Counted from the first letter of the stretch, positions 18,101 through 26,477 are shown. The stretch is 64,000 nucleotides of DNA from Halodesulfovibrio sp. (GCF_025210605.1 NZ_JAOARI010000031.1:1-64000); one strand, 5' to 3'. Program-made: numbers and translations. Notes: a model not told the origin generated them from the letters alone.

Positions 18101-19262
18101 ATTGTCAGAAGCAGTCGAAGAACCACAAGCGTTGGAAGAGCCAGCTTTAGAAGATATCGGCGCGAATGATGCCGAAGAGCAAGATGGCTCTGCTCTGTTT
18201 GCTGAAGCAGAAGAAGATGCGGACGAAGAGTTTGCTGAAGCGATTCCAGAAACGCAAATTGTCGATGAGCCTGTTCTTGATGCCGTAAGTGAAATTTTGG
18301 CAGCAGAAGAAGAGCTTTCAGAGCCTTCAGAATTGGATGATTTCAACACTGAAGATATCGATACAGAAGACTTTGCTTCTGAATTGCCAGAATTAGATGA
18401 TATGGCGGTAGAGTCTGATGTCCCTGAAGAAGCGCTTGACGCTGAAGATATAGCAGAACATGAGCTAGCTAGTGAAACTGGCGCAGAGGTGGCTTCTGAA
18501 GCTGAAACAGAGGTTCTTGAAGATACCCCAAGCTTAGAAGAAGCATTTGATGAGCCAGACCCTGTTGTTGAGACAATGGATGCTATGGAAGAAGACCCTA
18601 TGGCTGATATTGAGCAGGAAGCCATGGCAGAGTTAGAATCTCTGGCAGAGGTTCAACCGGAAGATGATGCTTCGGAAGATGCGTTGTCAGCCATTACCGA
18701 AGATGACTCTGCATCAGCATTCGATATGGAAGACATTGACGAACATGCTTCTCCAATACCACCAAACGCAAGTATTGGTGATCTGATGCGTGAATCTACA
18801 GTTGTTCCGCCTGAATTCTCGGATTCTTCTTTAGAAATGTTGGATACAACTCCGGCTGTTAGCTCTGCCATAGTAAATGAAGAACCATACGATGTTCCTC
18901 CTACTCCAGTAATGACTCCAGAAGAATTTGCGGAACTTACTGAACGTATTTACCATTTAGAGAGCACCTTGCAGAATGTTGTTGCTGCGCAGGAAGCGCA
19001 AGCACATGCAGAACCACAGCCTCCTGTTGTAGAAAAAGAGACTGTTGTAAGTGCAATTGATGAAGCATTTGACATGGATGGACCAATTATGGCGCGTGTT
19101 TTAAGCGCTGTTGAAGTACGTACAGAGACTTTAATTGAGTCCATGGGGACAAGAATCGAAGGTCAGGTGAAAGGTGCAATTGAACAAGCTGCCGCAAAAT
19201 CAGCAGCACAGGTTATTCGTGAGGAACTAAAGGCATTGTTGTCTGAAGAACCATCTGAGTAA
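15111..19262 (+). CDS. Large acidic, repeat-rich, probably disordered protein of unknown function
   Basis: 1383 residues, no signal peptide or membrane helix; extremely rich in Glu, Asp, Ala, Pro and Ser, with almost no Lys or Arg until the end. Parts: an N-terminal IIDLTEIVEMG motif (about 8-18); a long low-complexity region carrying short amphipathic acidic motifs, DDLFAD six times (near residues 197, 231, 301, 354, 442, 530) and many variants such as DDIDALLDDLE and DDIDELLSEA; and a conserved-looking C-terminal helical region of about 115 residues (from TPEEFAELTERIYHLEST to VIREELKALLSEE) likely to form a coiled coil. Residues about 321-548 are an 88-residue tandem repeat. The plan of an LT(D/E)-type N-motif, acidic Pro-rich spacer and short C-terminal oligomerising helices recalls PopZ-like polar scaffolds, but no homology is claimed. 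A GAAGGTGT site precedes the ATG; monocistronic with a strong terminator. Confidence 0.9.
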   Translation: MSDNTKNGIIDLTEIVEMGTPPAESEKTIPASSAGTVDFESELEDLFSTSDFSEFADSSDESPQSTDSPVDLFTDTPVDEAPVSAPPASAPEVEPQSSDAPSFESDLSELLESSDETSASGGFDADFEDLLNDFSESPAQKTAPKHQPDFDEDLSAMSTSSEPEPVVVAEPAPQPQAVATEPAPATESNVADVTSDDVDDLFADLDFEMEEAPAASSAPEKPAPEAAPASDVDDLFADLDFDLGEAPAAPEAPASTASAVEAPVEDDAFSDFDFEVDPLDAEPATESAPQATPESSRGPSDDDLFADLGLAFDADDEVAPEAAPTPPSAPSKPQAAAPASAEDASVADPEISDLDDLFADIDLDDALAAPAPEPKPAAPAPEAPASPSAEDILADLDASIDTGEEPAAEAAPTPQAAPSKPQATAPASTEDASVADPEISDLDDLFADIDLDDALAAPAPEPKPAAPAPEAPASPSAEDILADLDASIDIGEEPVAEAAPTPPPAPSKPQSAVPGSAADASVADPEVADLDDLFADIDLDDALVSSEPEPVAAPEPQVATPAAPMDLSIDDPFDVDNILSETSDDTPFVSETDDASGLLDLDELLRVDDDSAQAPRGNVSPADGITLESEEVEMDDIGSLLSEFDSEEAPFAAPEQTVEPASSAEAADEFVAEPLATSEVRQPSAPVDPSMFDDDIDALLDDLEMASAEPTAPLSEQPEAPVASEEPESAVSAEAPEDEVDLDSLMERDQLDVEGSEQEPVSESPVESAPDTTEKLDSDDIVGELEALLDEVPDEVESIAEETEPVEEALAEITPEEAPAMEAPAVDDAGSEEVASPLGSADEFESILDELDSLLEEQDAAADAAVEENSAEPADALFDVPVEDVLDEESVLEEGSEELVGTESEISESAAFEPEVSLQDVEPEELIESEAPEQDLMPEPEAEVLAEPTSLEEDLDSTLDRILGEDPLSTEAPQEELEEDTPPAAPVDFTHDDIDELLSEAVEEPQALEEPALEDIGANDAEEQDGSALFAEAEEDADEEFAEAIPETQIVDEPVLDAVSEILAAEEELSEPSELDDFNTEDIDTEDFASELPELDDMAVESDVPEEALDAEDIAEHELASETGAEVASEAETEVLEDTPSLEEAFDEPDPVVETMDAMEEDPMADIEQEAMAELESLAEVQPEDDASEDALSAITEDDSASAFDMEDIDEHASPIPPNASIGDLMRESTVVPPEFSDSSLEMLDTTPAVSSAIVNEEPYDVPPTPVMTPEEFAELTERIYHLESTLQNVVAAQEAQAHAEPQPPVVEKETVVSAIDEAFDMDGPIMARVLSAVEVRTETLIESMGTRIEGQVKGAIEQAAAKSAAQVIREELKALLSEEPSE
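16071..16755 (+). repeat. 264-bp in-frame tandem repeat inside the acidic protein gene
   Basis: Copies begin at 16071, 16335 and 16599, an exact 264-base (88-codon) period; the third is partial and more diverged. Copies 1 and 2 differ at few bases, including shared silent positions, pointing to a recent duplication. Each unit encodes APSKPQ, then VADPE, the DLDDLFADIDLDDAL motif, a Pro-Ala stretch and SAEDILADLDASID. Confidence 0.92.
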
Positions 19263-19320
19263 CAATCTGTAACATAATTGTAACACAACTGTAACATTTG
19301 TTCGGTTGTAACTTCGTACT

Positions 19321-19354
19321 AAAAAAGAGCTGCTGAGACGCAGCTCTTTTTTTA
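19321..19354 (+). terminator. Terminator after the acidic protein gene
   Basis: AAAAAGAGCTGC and GCAGCTCTTTTT arms with a six-base loop. Confidence 0.92.
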
Positions 19355-19513
19355 TTGTGGTAATGGAGATACGAATGCAGCGTTTTTTAGAGACATATGG
19401 GTATCAGCAAAAAGAAGTGCAATTTTGCTTGAAGTTCTAAGAAACATCTATTAGCTGTTCATTCAAACAGCCTTTGTTCGGGCGTACGACTTTTTAGTAT
19501 CAGGAGTAGGTTG

Positions 19514-20068
19514 ATGCGTGACTATTTGGCAAATCCAGCACCACTTGGGCTTATGGGTTTTGGTATGACAACAGTGTTGTTGAACATTCACAACGCTGGT
19601 TTCTTTCCAATTTCTTCAATGATTCTGGCTATGGGTATTTTTTACGGCGGTATTGCACAGGTAATAGCCGGTATTATGGAATTTAAAAAAGGCAATACCT
19701 TCGGCACAACAGCGTTTACTTCTTACGGTCTTTTCTGGCTTTCGCTGGTAGCGTTAATCGTAATGCCTAAGTTTGGCTGGGCAGAACCGACACCGCATGC
19801 ATACATGGGGTGCTACCTTGCAATGTGGGGACTTCTTACCTTGTTCTTGTTCCTTGGAACGCTTAAAGGCAATTTCTGCATCAAGTTCATCTTCGCTTCC
19901 CTTACAGTGCTCTTTTTCTTGCTTGCAGCTCGTGATTTCACAGGATCTGCACTTATTGGCACAATTGCAGGATACGAAGGCATAGTGTGTGGTTTGTCAG
20001 CAATTTATCTTGCAATGGCAGAAGTTCTTAACGAAGTTTACGACAGAGTTGTTCTGCCAATTGGCTAA
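19514..20068 (+). CDS. Acetate/succinate transporter, GPR1/FUN34/YaaH family
   Basis: A 184-residue inner-membrane protein with six predicted helices and the family signature [23 protein letters not shown] at its N-terminus, as in E. coli SatP (YaaH). A second conserved stretch is [25 protein letters not shown]. Members move acetate, and sometimes succinate, with protons; in an incomplete-oxidising sulfate reducer acetate efflux would be a plausible duty. The ATG at 19514 sits seven bases after AGGAG; the TTG immediately before it is a possible but less likely start. Single gene with its own terminator. Confidence 0.9.
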   Translation: MRDYLANPAPLGLMGFGMTTVLLNIHNAGFFPISSMILAMGIFYGGIAQVIAGIMEFKKGNTFGTTAFTSYGLFWLSLVALIVMPKFGWAEPTPHAYMGCYLAMWGLLTLFLFLGTLKGNFCIKFIFASLTVLFFLLAARDFTGSALIGTIAGYEGIVCGLSAIYLAMAEVLNEVYDRVVLPIG

Positions 20069-20175
20069 CATCTCGTGAATAAGGAGTGTGCACTGCTCCT
20101 TACAGGTTTTTATGTCTGATAGATGCACAACTATTAGACGGGTATGTTCACTGGCTGGATAAAGTGAAATCCCTT

Positions 20176-20210
20176 AGAGCCGGAAAAGTTTAGCTTTTCC
20201 GGCTCTTTTT
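20176..20210 (+). terminator. Terminator after the acetate transporter gene
   Basis: AGAGCCGGAAAAG and CTTTTCCGGCTCT arms, five-base loop, T-run. Confidence 0.93.
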
Positions 20211-20261
20211 GTTCGTATTTCCTGAAAAAAAGAGTAGTACCTCATTTTTTTACTAAGAATG

Positions 20262-20275
20262 TGTAACCGTTTTCA
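20262..20275. promoter_or_regulatory. Candidate LacI-family operator
   Basis: TGTAACCGTTTTCA fits the cre/LacI-type operator pattern TGWNANCGNTNWCA at every defined position. It lies about 320 bases upstream of the lacI-type gene, in the same intergenic region, so may be an autoregulatory or neighbouring-gene operator. Confidence 0.45.
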
Positions 20276-20420
20276 TAGTGATAAAATGGTTAATCCTTCA
20301 TGTTTCAAACTTGTAATTTGCCTAGTTCCTGCCTGTGTCTAAGAGGTATTTATGATACTGTTTATTGAGATATTCAGCATGTGGTTGCAAAAGTTTTAAA
20401 AGCACCATATAAAGCAAAAA

Positions 20421-20458
20421 ATGAAAACAGATTGATTTGTTTGTTGCACTGTTTTCAT
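20421..20458. promoter_or_regulatory. Inverted repeat upstream of the LacI regulator
   Basis: ATGAAAACAG (20421-20430) and CTGTTTTCAT (20449-20458), perfect ten-base arms separated by 18. The half-site resembles half of the 20262 operator. Could be a looping or dimeric operator; the remaining intergenic bases up to 20597 show no gene. Confidence 0.4.
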
Positions 20459-20597
20459 CGCATAGCACTGTGTGGAGTCTATGCAGTTTCCTTTGTTTTT
20501 ATTGTGATACCATAAGTTATGATGCTTCCCCTTAGTCCAAGCACGCGTTTTGGGGATTACGCATCCCGTTTACAAAACCATAACGCGTTTATGATTT

Positions 20598-21623
20598 ATG
20601 ACTATGAACAAATCTTGCCAGCCGACAATTAGGGATATTGCCCGTGAGGCAAAAGTTTCTATCGCAACTGTTTCGCGGTACCTGAACATGCCAGAAAAGG
20701 TGCGCAAGGAAACAGGGGAGCGTATTCAGCGCATTATCGACAAGCACAACTACCGTTGTAACTTTGCGGCTAAAGCACTGGCTACCCAGCGTACTAAAAC
20801 CATTGGCTATATTATTCCTGCGGTTAACAACCAGATTTATAGTGAGTGTGCGCGTGGTGTGCAGGATGAAGCCCAGCTTCATGGGTATCAGGTTTTTATC
20901 GCCAGTGCGGAATACAACCGCCAGCGTGAAAAACAGATGGTAGAAAATTTCCTTGAGCGTCGCGTTGACGGTATTATTCTTACCGTATCCGACTCAATGG
21001 GCGATATTGCACAAAAGCTGTATCAGGAAAAAATTCCTGCTGTGAACTTATTCAATAAGCAGGGCTGTCTACCATGTGTTTCTGTTGATAACGTGCAAGC
21101 AAGTTACGATGCTACCGAGTACATGGTAAAACTCGGTCATAAAAATTTTGCAATGCTTGGTGTGCCGTTTACAGCTTCTGACCGTTGCCGCATGCGATAC
21201 GAAGGATTTTTACGTTGTTTGCAGGACAACGACATCCCGACTCACCCGCAGAGTTTTGTACAAGTTTCTTCTAATACTCTCGACTGCTCAGAGGGTGTTG
21301 AAAAATTAATGAACTCATCCAATCCTCCTACCGCAATCCTTGCTTCCAACGACCTTGTAGCAATTAACACTATCAGTGCGCTCCGCCGTCTTGGATTTGA
21401 GATTCCTAAAGATGTATCTGTTATTGGATTTGACGATATTCCAATGGCAAAGCATGTTTGGCCGCCACTGACTACAGTGTTGCAGCCGGGATACCGAATG
21501 GGACGTCAAGCTACAGCAGTGTTGCTGGATATTTTGCGAACCGGAAAGCATCCTGAAGAAACGATTTCTTCAGTACAACATGATTTAATTATTAGAGAAT
21601 CATCCGGTGTGCCGCCGCGGTAG
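20598..21623 (+). CDS. LacI/GalR family transcriptional regulator
   Basis: 341 residues: an N-terminal LacI helix-turn-helix (PTIRDIAREAKVSIATVSRYLN, about 9-30) with hinge helix, then a periplasmic-binding-protein-like effector domain (TKTIGYIIPAVNNQIYSE; RRVDGIILTVSD; DVSVIGFDDIPMAKHVWPPLTTV). Such regulators normally bind a sugar or related small molecule; no sugar catabolic gene is nearby, the neighbours being an acetate transporter and a BCCT carrier, so the effector is unknown. No clear ribosome site; ATG 20598 and ATG 20604 are both possible. Followed by a strong terminator. Confidence 0.93.
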   Translation: MTMNKSCQPTIRDIAREAKVSIATVSRYLNMPEKVRKETGERIQRIIDKHNYRCNFAAKALATQRTKTIGYIIPAVNNQIYSECARGVQDEAQLHGYQVFIASAEYNRQREKQMVENFLERRVDGIILTVSDSMGDIAQKLYQEKIPAVNLFNKQGCLPCVSVDNVQASYDATEYMVKLGHKNFAMLGVPFTASDRCRMRYEGFLRCLQDNDIPTHPQSFVQVSSNTLDCSEGVEKLMNSSNPPTAILASNDLVAINTISALRRLGFEIPKDVSVIGFDDIPMAKHVWPPLTTVLQPGYRMGRQATAVLLDILRTGKHPEETISSVQHDLIIRESSGVPPR

Positions 21624-21636
21624 TTGTACATAACGC

Positions 21637-21677
21637 AAAAAAGTGCCTCTATTCGAAAGAATAGAGGCACTTTTTTT
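21637..21677 (+). terminator. Terminator after lacI-type gene
   Basis: AAGTGCCTCTATTC and GAATAGAGGCACTT, perfect 14-base stem with GAAA tetraloop and T-run. Confidence 0.95.
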
Positions 21678-22040
21678 ATGTATACATTTGCACCATAACT
21701 ATACTGCATTACTCAATACAATATAGAGAATGTAAAAATAGCATAATACGTATGTATGTTAGCAGTTACTTTAATGCGAGATGCTATGCGGCATCTATGG
21801 TGTTGTGCCTTAGAATTATGCACAAATGCTGCTTGGTTGAAATTAAAAATGTACAATTTGACGAATGTCTTCGTTTGCTATATAGTTTAAAATACAGCGC
21901 TTTGTAACTGCGAAACATGATGCACTATTTTTTTATGTACTATGCATTTTTATGCAGAAATCATATTCTGCATTGTTTTTGGGACATACTATAAGCTGTA
22001 TTAGTAAATAGTGTATTCCGCACAAGCATGAGGAGGAGTT
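21678..22040. other. Upstream region of the BCCT transporter gene
   Basis: About 360 AT-rich bases with the palindrome described separately and a TATAAG hexamer at 21990-21995. No gene seen. Confidence 0.35.
21952..21973. promoter_or_regulatory. Palindrome upstream of BCCT transporter
   Basis: ATGCAGAA, six-base spacer, TTCTGCAT. Its right arm occupies the -35 position relative to TATAAG at 21990, so a bound protein would influence this promoter. The regulator is unknown; osmotic or substrate control is conceivable. Confidence 0.4.
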
Positions 22041-23663
22041 TTGGGTATCCATTCAAACCTCACCAACAGTGACGGGGCGAAAATAAAATATGATGTGCAT
22101 CCGTATATTTTCTTTATTTCTGCTGGGTTAATTGTTCTGCTCGTAGCTTTGACCCTTTATCTGGGTAAAGACATTAAAGACTTTTTCGGAATAGTTCAGA
22201 CAGGTATTTCAACATACACCGGTTGGTTTTTCGTTCTTACAATGAACGTTATTCTCGTCAGTGTACTGCTTTTCATGTTCTCCAGATTCGGGGACATTCG
22301 ACTTGGCGGCGATGATGCTGTTCCAGAGTTCAGTACTGCTGGATGGTTTGCTATGCTGTTCAGCGCCGGTATGGGGATTGGTTTGCTTTTTTACGGTGTT
22401 GCCGAACCAATGTTTCATTTTATTTCTTCACCGTTTTCAGACACTCCCGGCTCTCCTGAAGCCGCACGACGGGCAATGGATTTAACTTTTCTGCACTGGG
22501 GACTTCACCCTTGGAGCGTATATGCCATTGTAGGTCTTTCTCTTGCTTTCTTCTCTTTCAATAAAGGCTACCCGCTTACAATCCGTTCTGCATTTGTGCC
22601 ACTGCTTGGGGATAGGGTTAACGGACCTATAGGGTACGCAATTGATATTTCAGCTACTGTTGCAACATTGTTCGGTGTTGCCACATCGTTAGGTATTGGA
22701 GTGCAACAGGTGAATGCCGGTTTGTTCCATGTGTTCGGCGTTCCCCAAACTACCAATGTTCAACTTTTGCTTGTTTGCGGAATCACGCTTATTGCTACCT
22801 ACTCTGTTGTGCGTGGGTTGGATGCCGGTATCCGTAAACTGAGCGAGATTAACATCAGCCTTGCTCTTGCCTTGATGTTTTTTGTGCTCCTGCTCGGACC
22901 AACGTTATTTATTCTGAATGCCCTCGTTGAAAACATCGGTATTTATCTGCAAAACTTCATGCAGCTTTCAACTTGGAATGAAACCTACGAAAACTCCTCA
23001 TGGCAAAATGGTTGGACTGTTTTTTATTGGGGCTGGTGGATTGGGTGGTCACCGTTTGTAGGTATGTTTATTGCCCGTATTTCTAAAGGTCGCACCATTC
23101 GTGAGTTCATCGCAGGGGTGCTTCTTGTTCCAACGTTGGTAACCTTTGTCTGGATTACCGTATTCGGTAACAGTGCCTTGTTCATCGATATGTTCGGTGG
23201 CGGAGGTATTGCCAAAGCCGTACAGGAAAACGTTCCTGTTTCTCTGTTTGTGTTGCTTGAGCACTTCCCGTTCTCTTCAGTAACAAGTGTGCTTGGCATC
23301 GCTGTTGTCATTACCTTCTTTGTTACCTCTTCTGACTCCGGCTCACTCGTTATTGATATCATCACCGCAAACGGTAACCAAAGTCCTCCGGTGGCGCAGC
23401 GTGTATTCTGGGCACTTATGGAAGGTGCTGTAGCTGCAACGTTGCTTTATGGCGGTGGACTTATTGCTCTGCAAACAGCAACAATCACAGCAGGGCTGCC
23501 ATTCGGGATTATTCTGCTCTTTATGGCGTACAGCTTGTTCAGAGGGCTTAAAGACTACTCCGGTCCTCAGCAATTTTATGTTGATCCTGAGATGAAGCCT
23601 AAAAAAATCAGCATTACGCCTAAAGCATTTCCTGCTAAACGTCGTCGTCATAAAATTCGCTAG
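22041..23663 (+). CDS. BCCT family betaine/choline/carnitine transporter
   Basis: A 540-residue secondary transporter with twelve predicted helices. The family signature WGWWIGWSPFVGMFIARISKGRTIREF is intact, as are the tryptophan-rich substrate box (HWGLHPWSVYAIVGLSLAFFSFN) and the AGMGIGLLFYGVAEP segment. BCCT carriers import quaternary ammonium compounds such as glycine betaine, driven by Na+ or H+, for osmoprotection or methylamine metabolism; a marine habitat would suit either. The start is a TTG at 22041, four bases after AGGAGG; no in-frame ATG exists nearby. The C-terminal tail is short and basic (KRRRHKIR). It is followed nine bases later by a trypsin-fold gene, evidently in the same transcript. 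Confidence 0.93.
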   Translation: MGIHSNLTNSDGAKIKYDVHPYIFFISAGLIVLLVALTLYLGKDIKDFFGIVQTGISTYTGWFFVLTMNVILVSVLLFMFSRFGDIRLGGDDAVPEFSTAGWFAMLFSAGMGIGLLFYGVAEPMFHFISSPFSDTPGSPEAARRAMDLTFLHWGLHPWSVYAIVGLSLAFFSFNKGYPLTIRSAFVPLLGDRVNGPIGYAIDISATVATLFGVATSLGIGVQQVNAGLFHVFGVPQTTNVQLLLVCGITLIATYSVVRGLDAGIRKLSEINISLALALMFFVLLLGPTLFILNALVENIGIYLQNFMQLSTWNETYENSSWQNGWTVFYWGWWIGWSPFVGMFIARISKGRTIREFIAGVLLVPTLVTFVWITVFGNSALFIDMFGGGGIAKAVQENVPVSLFVLLEHFPFSSVTSVLGIAVVITFFVTSSDSGSLVIDIITANGNQSPPVAQRVFWALMEGAVAATLLYGGGLIALQTATITAGLPFGIILLFMAYSLFRGLKDYSGPQQFYVDPEMKPKKISITPKAFPAKRRRHKIR

Positions 23664-23672
23664 GAGACAGGT

Positions 23673-24359
23673 ATGTATACAACTTCTGCAGAAAAATTCA
23701 CTGGCGGCTGTATGATGCTTATGCGACAGAGCGAGTCAGGGGCAGCGTTCCTTGGTTCTTGCTTTCTTGTCCATGAAGATGGCTACATGCTTACAACAAG
23801 TCATCTGTTCGGTGAGAATTATGAAGATCTTTGCGTGGTGCCATATGCGCCTGAAGCCACAGACTTTCAAACAATCAGCCGTGAGCATGTCCGGTCCATT
23901 CCGGTTGAAGTAATTAGCGTAGATAAAGATCGGGATATCGCATTGCTAGCTCTCGATGTTGATGCGGATATCGTCATGCCGGATTTCCTTTTAGGGAATA
24001 CAGAGGCGTTGCGTCTTGGTGCACCGCTTGTGAGCTTGGGATATCCTTTCGGTTTTCAGAACATGCATCACCTGACGGTCGTGAGCTCCGTTGTGAGTTC
24101 AAAGCTTATTTCTCCGCTCGGCAACAACCATATTCTCTTCGACACCCGTGTGCATGCCGGGGATGTGGGAGGACCACTTGTAAGTGTGAACGAAGACCGT
24201 ATTGTGGGCATTGTCTGCGGACGATACTGTCCAATGGCAGACGGTAGCTCTATTTCTTCTTATTCCCGTGAGCAGGCACTGGATACGGATTTATCGTATG
24301 CTATTGCAATTGAGCACGGTATAAAGCTTATGCTCGAAGAAGATTTAGAAATAATTTAG
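23673..24359 (+). CDS. Trypsin-fold protein lacking the catalytic serine (pseudoprotease)
   Basis: 228 residues with the S1/HtrA chymotrypsin fold but no signal peptide, no PDZ domain and no membrane helix, so probably cytoplasmic. The histidine (LTTSH, His44) and aspartate (DKDRDIALLAL, Asp88) of the triad are present, but the serine motif GNSGGP reads GDVGGP, placing Val164 where the nucleophile belongs. As written it cannot act as a serine protease; a binding or regulatory role is likelier. The gene sits nine bases after the BCCT transporter with an AGGAGA site, suggesting a partner or regulator of that transporter. A base-calling error is the alternative, though replacing Val (gtg) by Ser needs two changes. 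Confidence 0.85.
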   Translation: MYTTSAEKFTGGCMMLMRQSESGAAFLGSCFLVHEDGYMLTTSHLFGENYEDLCVVPYAPEATDFQTISREHVRSIPVEVISVDKDRDIALLALDVDADIVMPDFLLGNTEALRLGAPLVSLGYPFGFQNMHHLTVVSSVVSSKLISPLGNNHILFDTRVHAGDVGGPLVSVNEDRIVGIVCGRYCPMADGSSISSYSREQALDTDLSYAIAIEHGIKLMLEEDLEII

Positions 24360-24383
24360 AAGCACCACACAGATCATGTAGTA

Positions 24384-24420
24384 AAAAAACGCCCGTCAGT
24401 TCGATCTGACGGGCGTTTTT
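24384..24420. terminator. Bidirectional terminator between pseudoprotease and purE
   Basis: CGCCCGTCAG and CTGACGGGCG arms, with an A-run before and a T-run after; serves both converging transcripts. Confidence 0.93.
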
Positions 24421-24505
24421 ATTTATGCAATGGTTGGGTTGTGTTTTGCAATACTATTCATTGTGTGCTGTGTGGCAGGGTGCAACTGCCTTGTTCTGAA
24501 AGGTA

Positions 24506-25006
24506 TTACTTGCGGTAACGTGCTTCCAGTTCTTCCGCGCTTTTGACAACAGCGGCTTTGCCTTCTTCACGCGCAGCTTTAAGGTTAACTGCTATGCTGC
24601 TGTCTGTAAGTGCAATCATCTGAGCAGCAAGCCATGCGGCGTTTTTAGCACCAGCTTTATCGAGCGCAACAGTCGCAACCGGATATCCCGGAGGCATTTG
24701 AACCGTTGCAAGCATTGCGTCCAGACCAGAAAGGTTGGATGCAGTGACAGGTACGCCGATAACTGGTTTAAGTGTGCGTGCAGCTACAGCACCGGCAAGG
24801 TGCGCAGCCATACCCGCAGCACAGATGAAAACCTGACAACCGTCTGCTTCAAGAGTATCCACCAGATGCTCTGTGCGCTCTGGTGTTCTGTGAGCAGAAC
24901 TGACAGTGAAGATGTACGAAATCTTAAGTTGGTCTAATAGCTGGGTGCATGGTCGCATCGTTTCTTCATCGGAAGCGCTGCCCATGAAAATAGCAACTTG
25001 AGGCAT
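24506..25006 (-). CDS. purE: N5-carboxyaminoimidazole ribonucleotide mutase
   Basis: Purine biosynthesis enzyme producing 4-carboxy-AIR. 166 residues; hallmarks are [10 protein letters not shown] at the N-terminus, SSAHRTPER (His39) and [23 protein letters not shown]. Start at 25006 directly opens the first strand ([10 protein letters not shown]) and has AGGAGA upstream; a longer frame exists but runs back into purD. No purK is visible here, so class (mutase or direct carboxylase) is not settled. Second gene of the purD-purE unit, 19 bases after purD. Confidence 0.94.
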   Translation of the reverse strand: MPQVAIFMGSASDEETMRPCTQLLDQLKISYIFTVSSAHRTPERTEHLVDTLEADGCQVFICAAGMAAHLAGAVAARTLKPVIGVPVTASNLSGLDAMLATVQMPPGYPVATVALDKAGAKNAAWLAAQMIALTDSSIAVNLKAAREEGKAAVVKSAEELEARYRK

Positions 25007-25025
25007 AGTGTATCTCCTGAAAGTC

Positions 25026-26294
25026 TTATTGTAAGCCTTTAAATCCAATATCCTTACGGTAGTAAGCATTATCCATTTTAACGTGCTTGAGGGCTTCGTA
25101 AGCACGTTTTTGTGCAGCAGCAAGATCAACATCGAGCGCTGTTACACAAAGAACCCGTCCGCCAGTAGAGACGGTTTGCCCATTTTCAATGGTTGTACCG
25201 GCTTGAAAAACCTTCACGTTGCCGAGTGCTTCTGCTTCTGCAAAACCGGTTATCGCCATACCTTTCGGGTAGGCTCCGGGATATCCATCCGCAGCAACAA
25301 CAACGCCCAGTGTAGTTTCGTCTTTAATAAGAAGCGGGGTTTCTGCTAATTTGCCTTGAACACATGCCATCATTACTTCTGCAAGATCACAATCAAGACG
25401 CATAAGGAGCGGCTGACATTCAGGATCACCAAAGCGTACGTTAAATTCAAGTACGTAAGGGCCGTTTTCTGTCATCATAAGCCCTGCGTACAGAATGCCG
25501 ATAAACGGCTTATCTTTGCTTCCGAGAAGAGTAACAACAGGCTTCATGACAGATTCGATGATTTCGTCATAGCGACTGGAAGGCAAAACCGGAGCAGGGC
25601 TATACGCGCCCATACCGCCAGTATTAGGACCTGTGTCGCCGTCGAATACTGCTTTATGATCCTGAGAAGAAGGGAGCGGCTTAACGGTGTTGCCATCGCA
25701 AAAACAGATAAAGGATGCTTCTTCACCCACAAGACATTCTTCGACAACAACATGTTTTCCTGAATCACCGAAGGATTTTTGTACCATGATCTCTTCGAGC
25801 GCTTGAATGGCTTCGTCTGTGGATTGAGCCACAATAACCCCTTTACCGGCTGCAAGACCATCTGCCTTAACAACAATAGGGGCTCCTTTATCTAAGACAA
25901 AGTCGCGGGCTTCAGAAAAGTCTTCAAATACACCGAACGCAGCTGTGGGTACACCGGCTTCCTGCATAATCTTTTTGGCAAATGCTTTAGAGCCTTCCAG
26001 CTGGGCTGCAAATGCGTTTGGACCGAAGCAGGGAATCCCTTCCAGATCAAGAGCATCTTTGATTCCAAGAACCAAAGGGAGTTCAGGACCCGGAACAACG
26101 AGATCAATAGCCTTTTCTTTGGCGAAAGCCACCAGTGCGGGAAGATCATCTGCTTTAATCGGTACGTTCGTACCTTCAAGCGCAGTACCACCATTACCCG
26201 GTGCGATGAAAATTTCTTCAACCTCTGCACTCTGACGAAGTTTCCATGCGAGGGCGTGTTCACGACCACCGGAACCGACGATAAGAATCCGCAC
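25026..26294 (-). CDS. purD: Phosphoribosylamine--glycine ligase
   Basis: ATP-grasp enzyme joining glycine to phosphoribosylamine, the second step of purine synthesis. 422 residues: an N-domain VRILIVGSGGREHALAWKL, ATP-grasp core with IVVKADGLAAGKGVIVA, and the metal-binding FNVRFGDPECQPLL. The start is a GTG at 26294, chosen because AGGAGG lies six bases upstream and homologues begin with this strand; an ATG 144 bases further upstream would add unrelated residues. First gene of purD-purE. Confidence 0.95.
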   Translation of the reverse strand: MRILIVGSGGREHALAWKLRQSAEVEEIFIAPGNGGTALEGTNVPIKADDLPALVAFAKEKAIDLVVPGPELPLVLGIKDALDLEGIPCFGPNAFAAQLEGSKAFAKKIMQEAGVPTAAFGVFEDFSEARDFVLDKGAPIVVKADGLAAGKGVIVAQSTDEAIQALEEIMVQKSFGDSGKHVVVEECLVGEEASFICFCDGNTVKPLPSSQDHKAVFDGDTGPNTGGMGAYSPAPVLPSSRYDEIIESVMKPVVTLLGSKDKPFIGILYAGLMMTENGPYVLEFNVRFGDPECQPLLMRLDCDLAEVMMACVQGKLAETPLLIKDETTLGVVVAADGYPGAYPKGMAITGFAEAEALGNVKVFQAGTTIENGQTVSTGGRVLCVTALDVDLAAAQKRAYEALKHVKMDNAYYRKDIGFKGLQ

Positions 26295-26477
26295 GTCTGG
26301 CCTCCTAGGCTTGGAATGGATTTCATTCCTGTTTATGGCGCTGCTGAGAGCACCATTAAAAATTCTAGATGAGCGCCTGATACAGTTTTTTGACGATTGG
26401 TTCAAGATAGTTACAATTTTTGTCTCGTACCGTCTCAAGAAAGAATTGTACTTAAAGCGCTGAAGGTTGCAGCCTTT

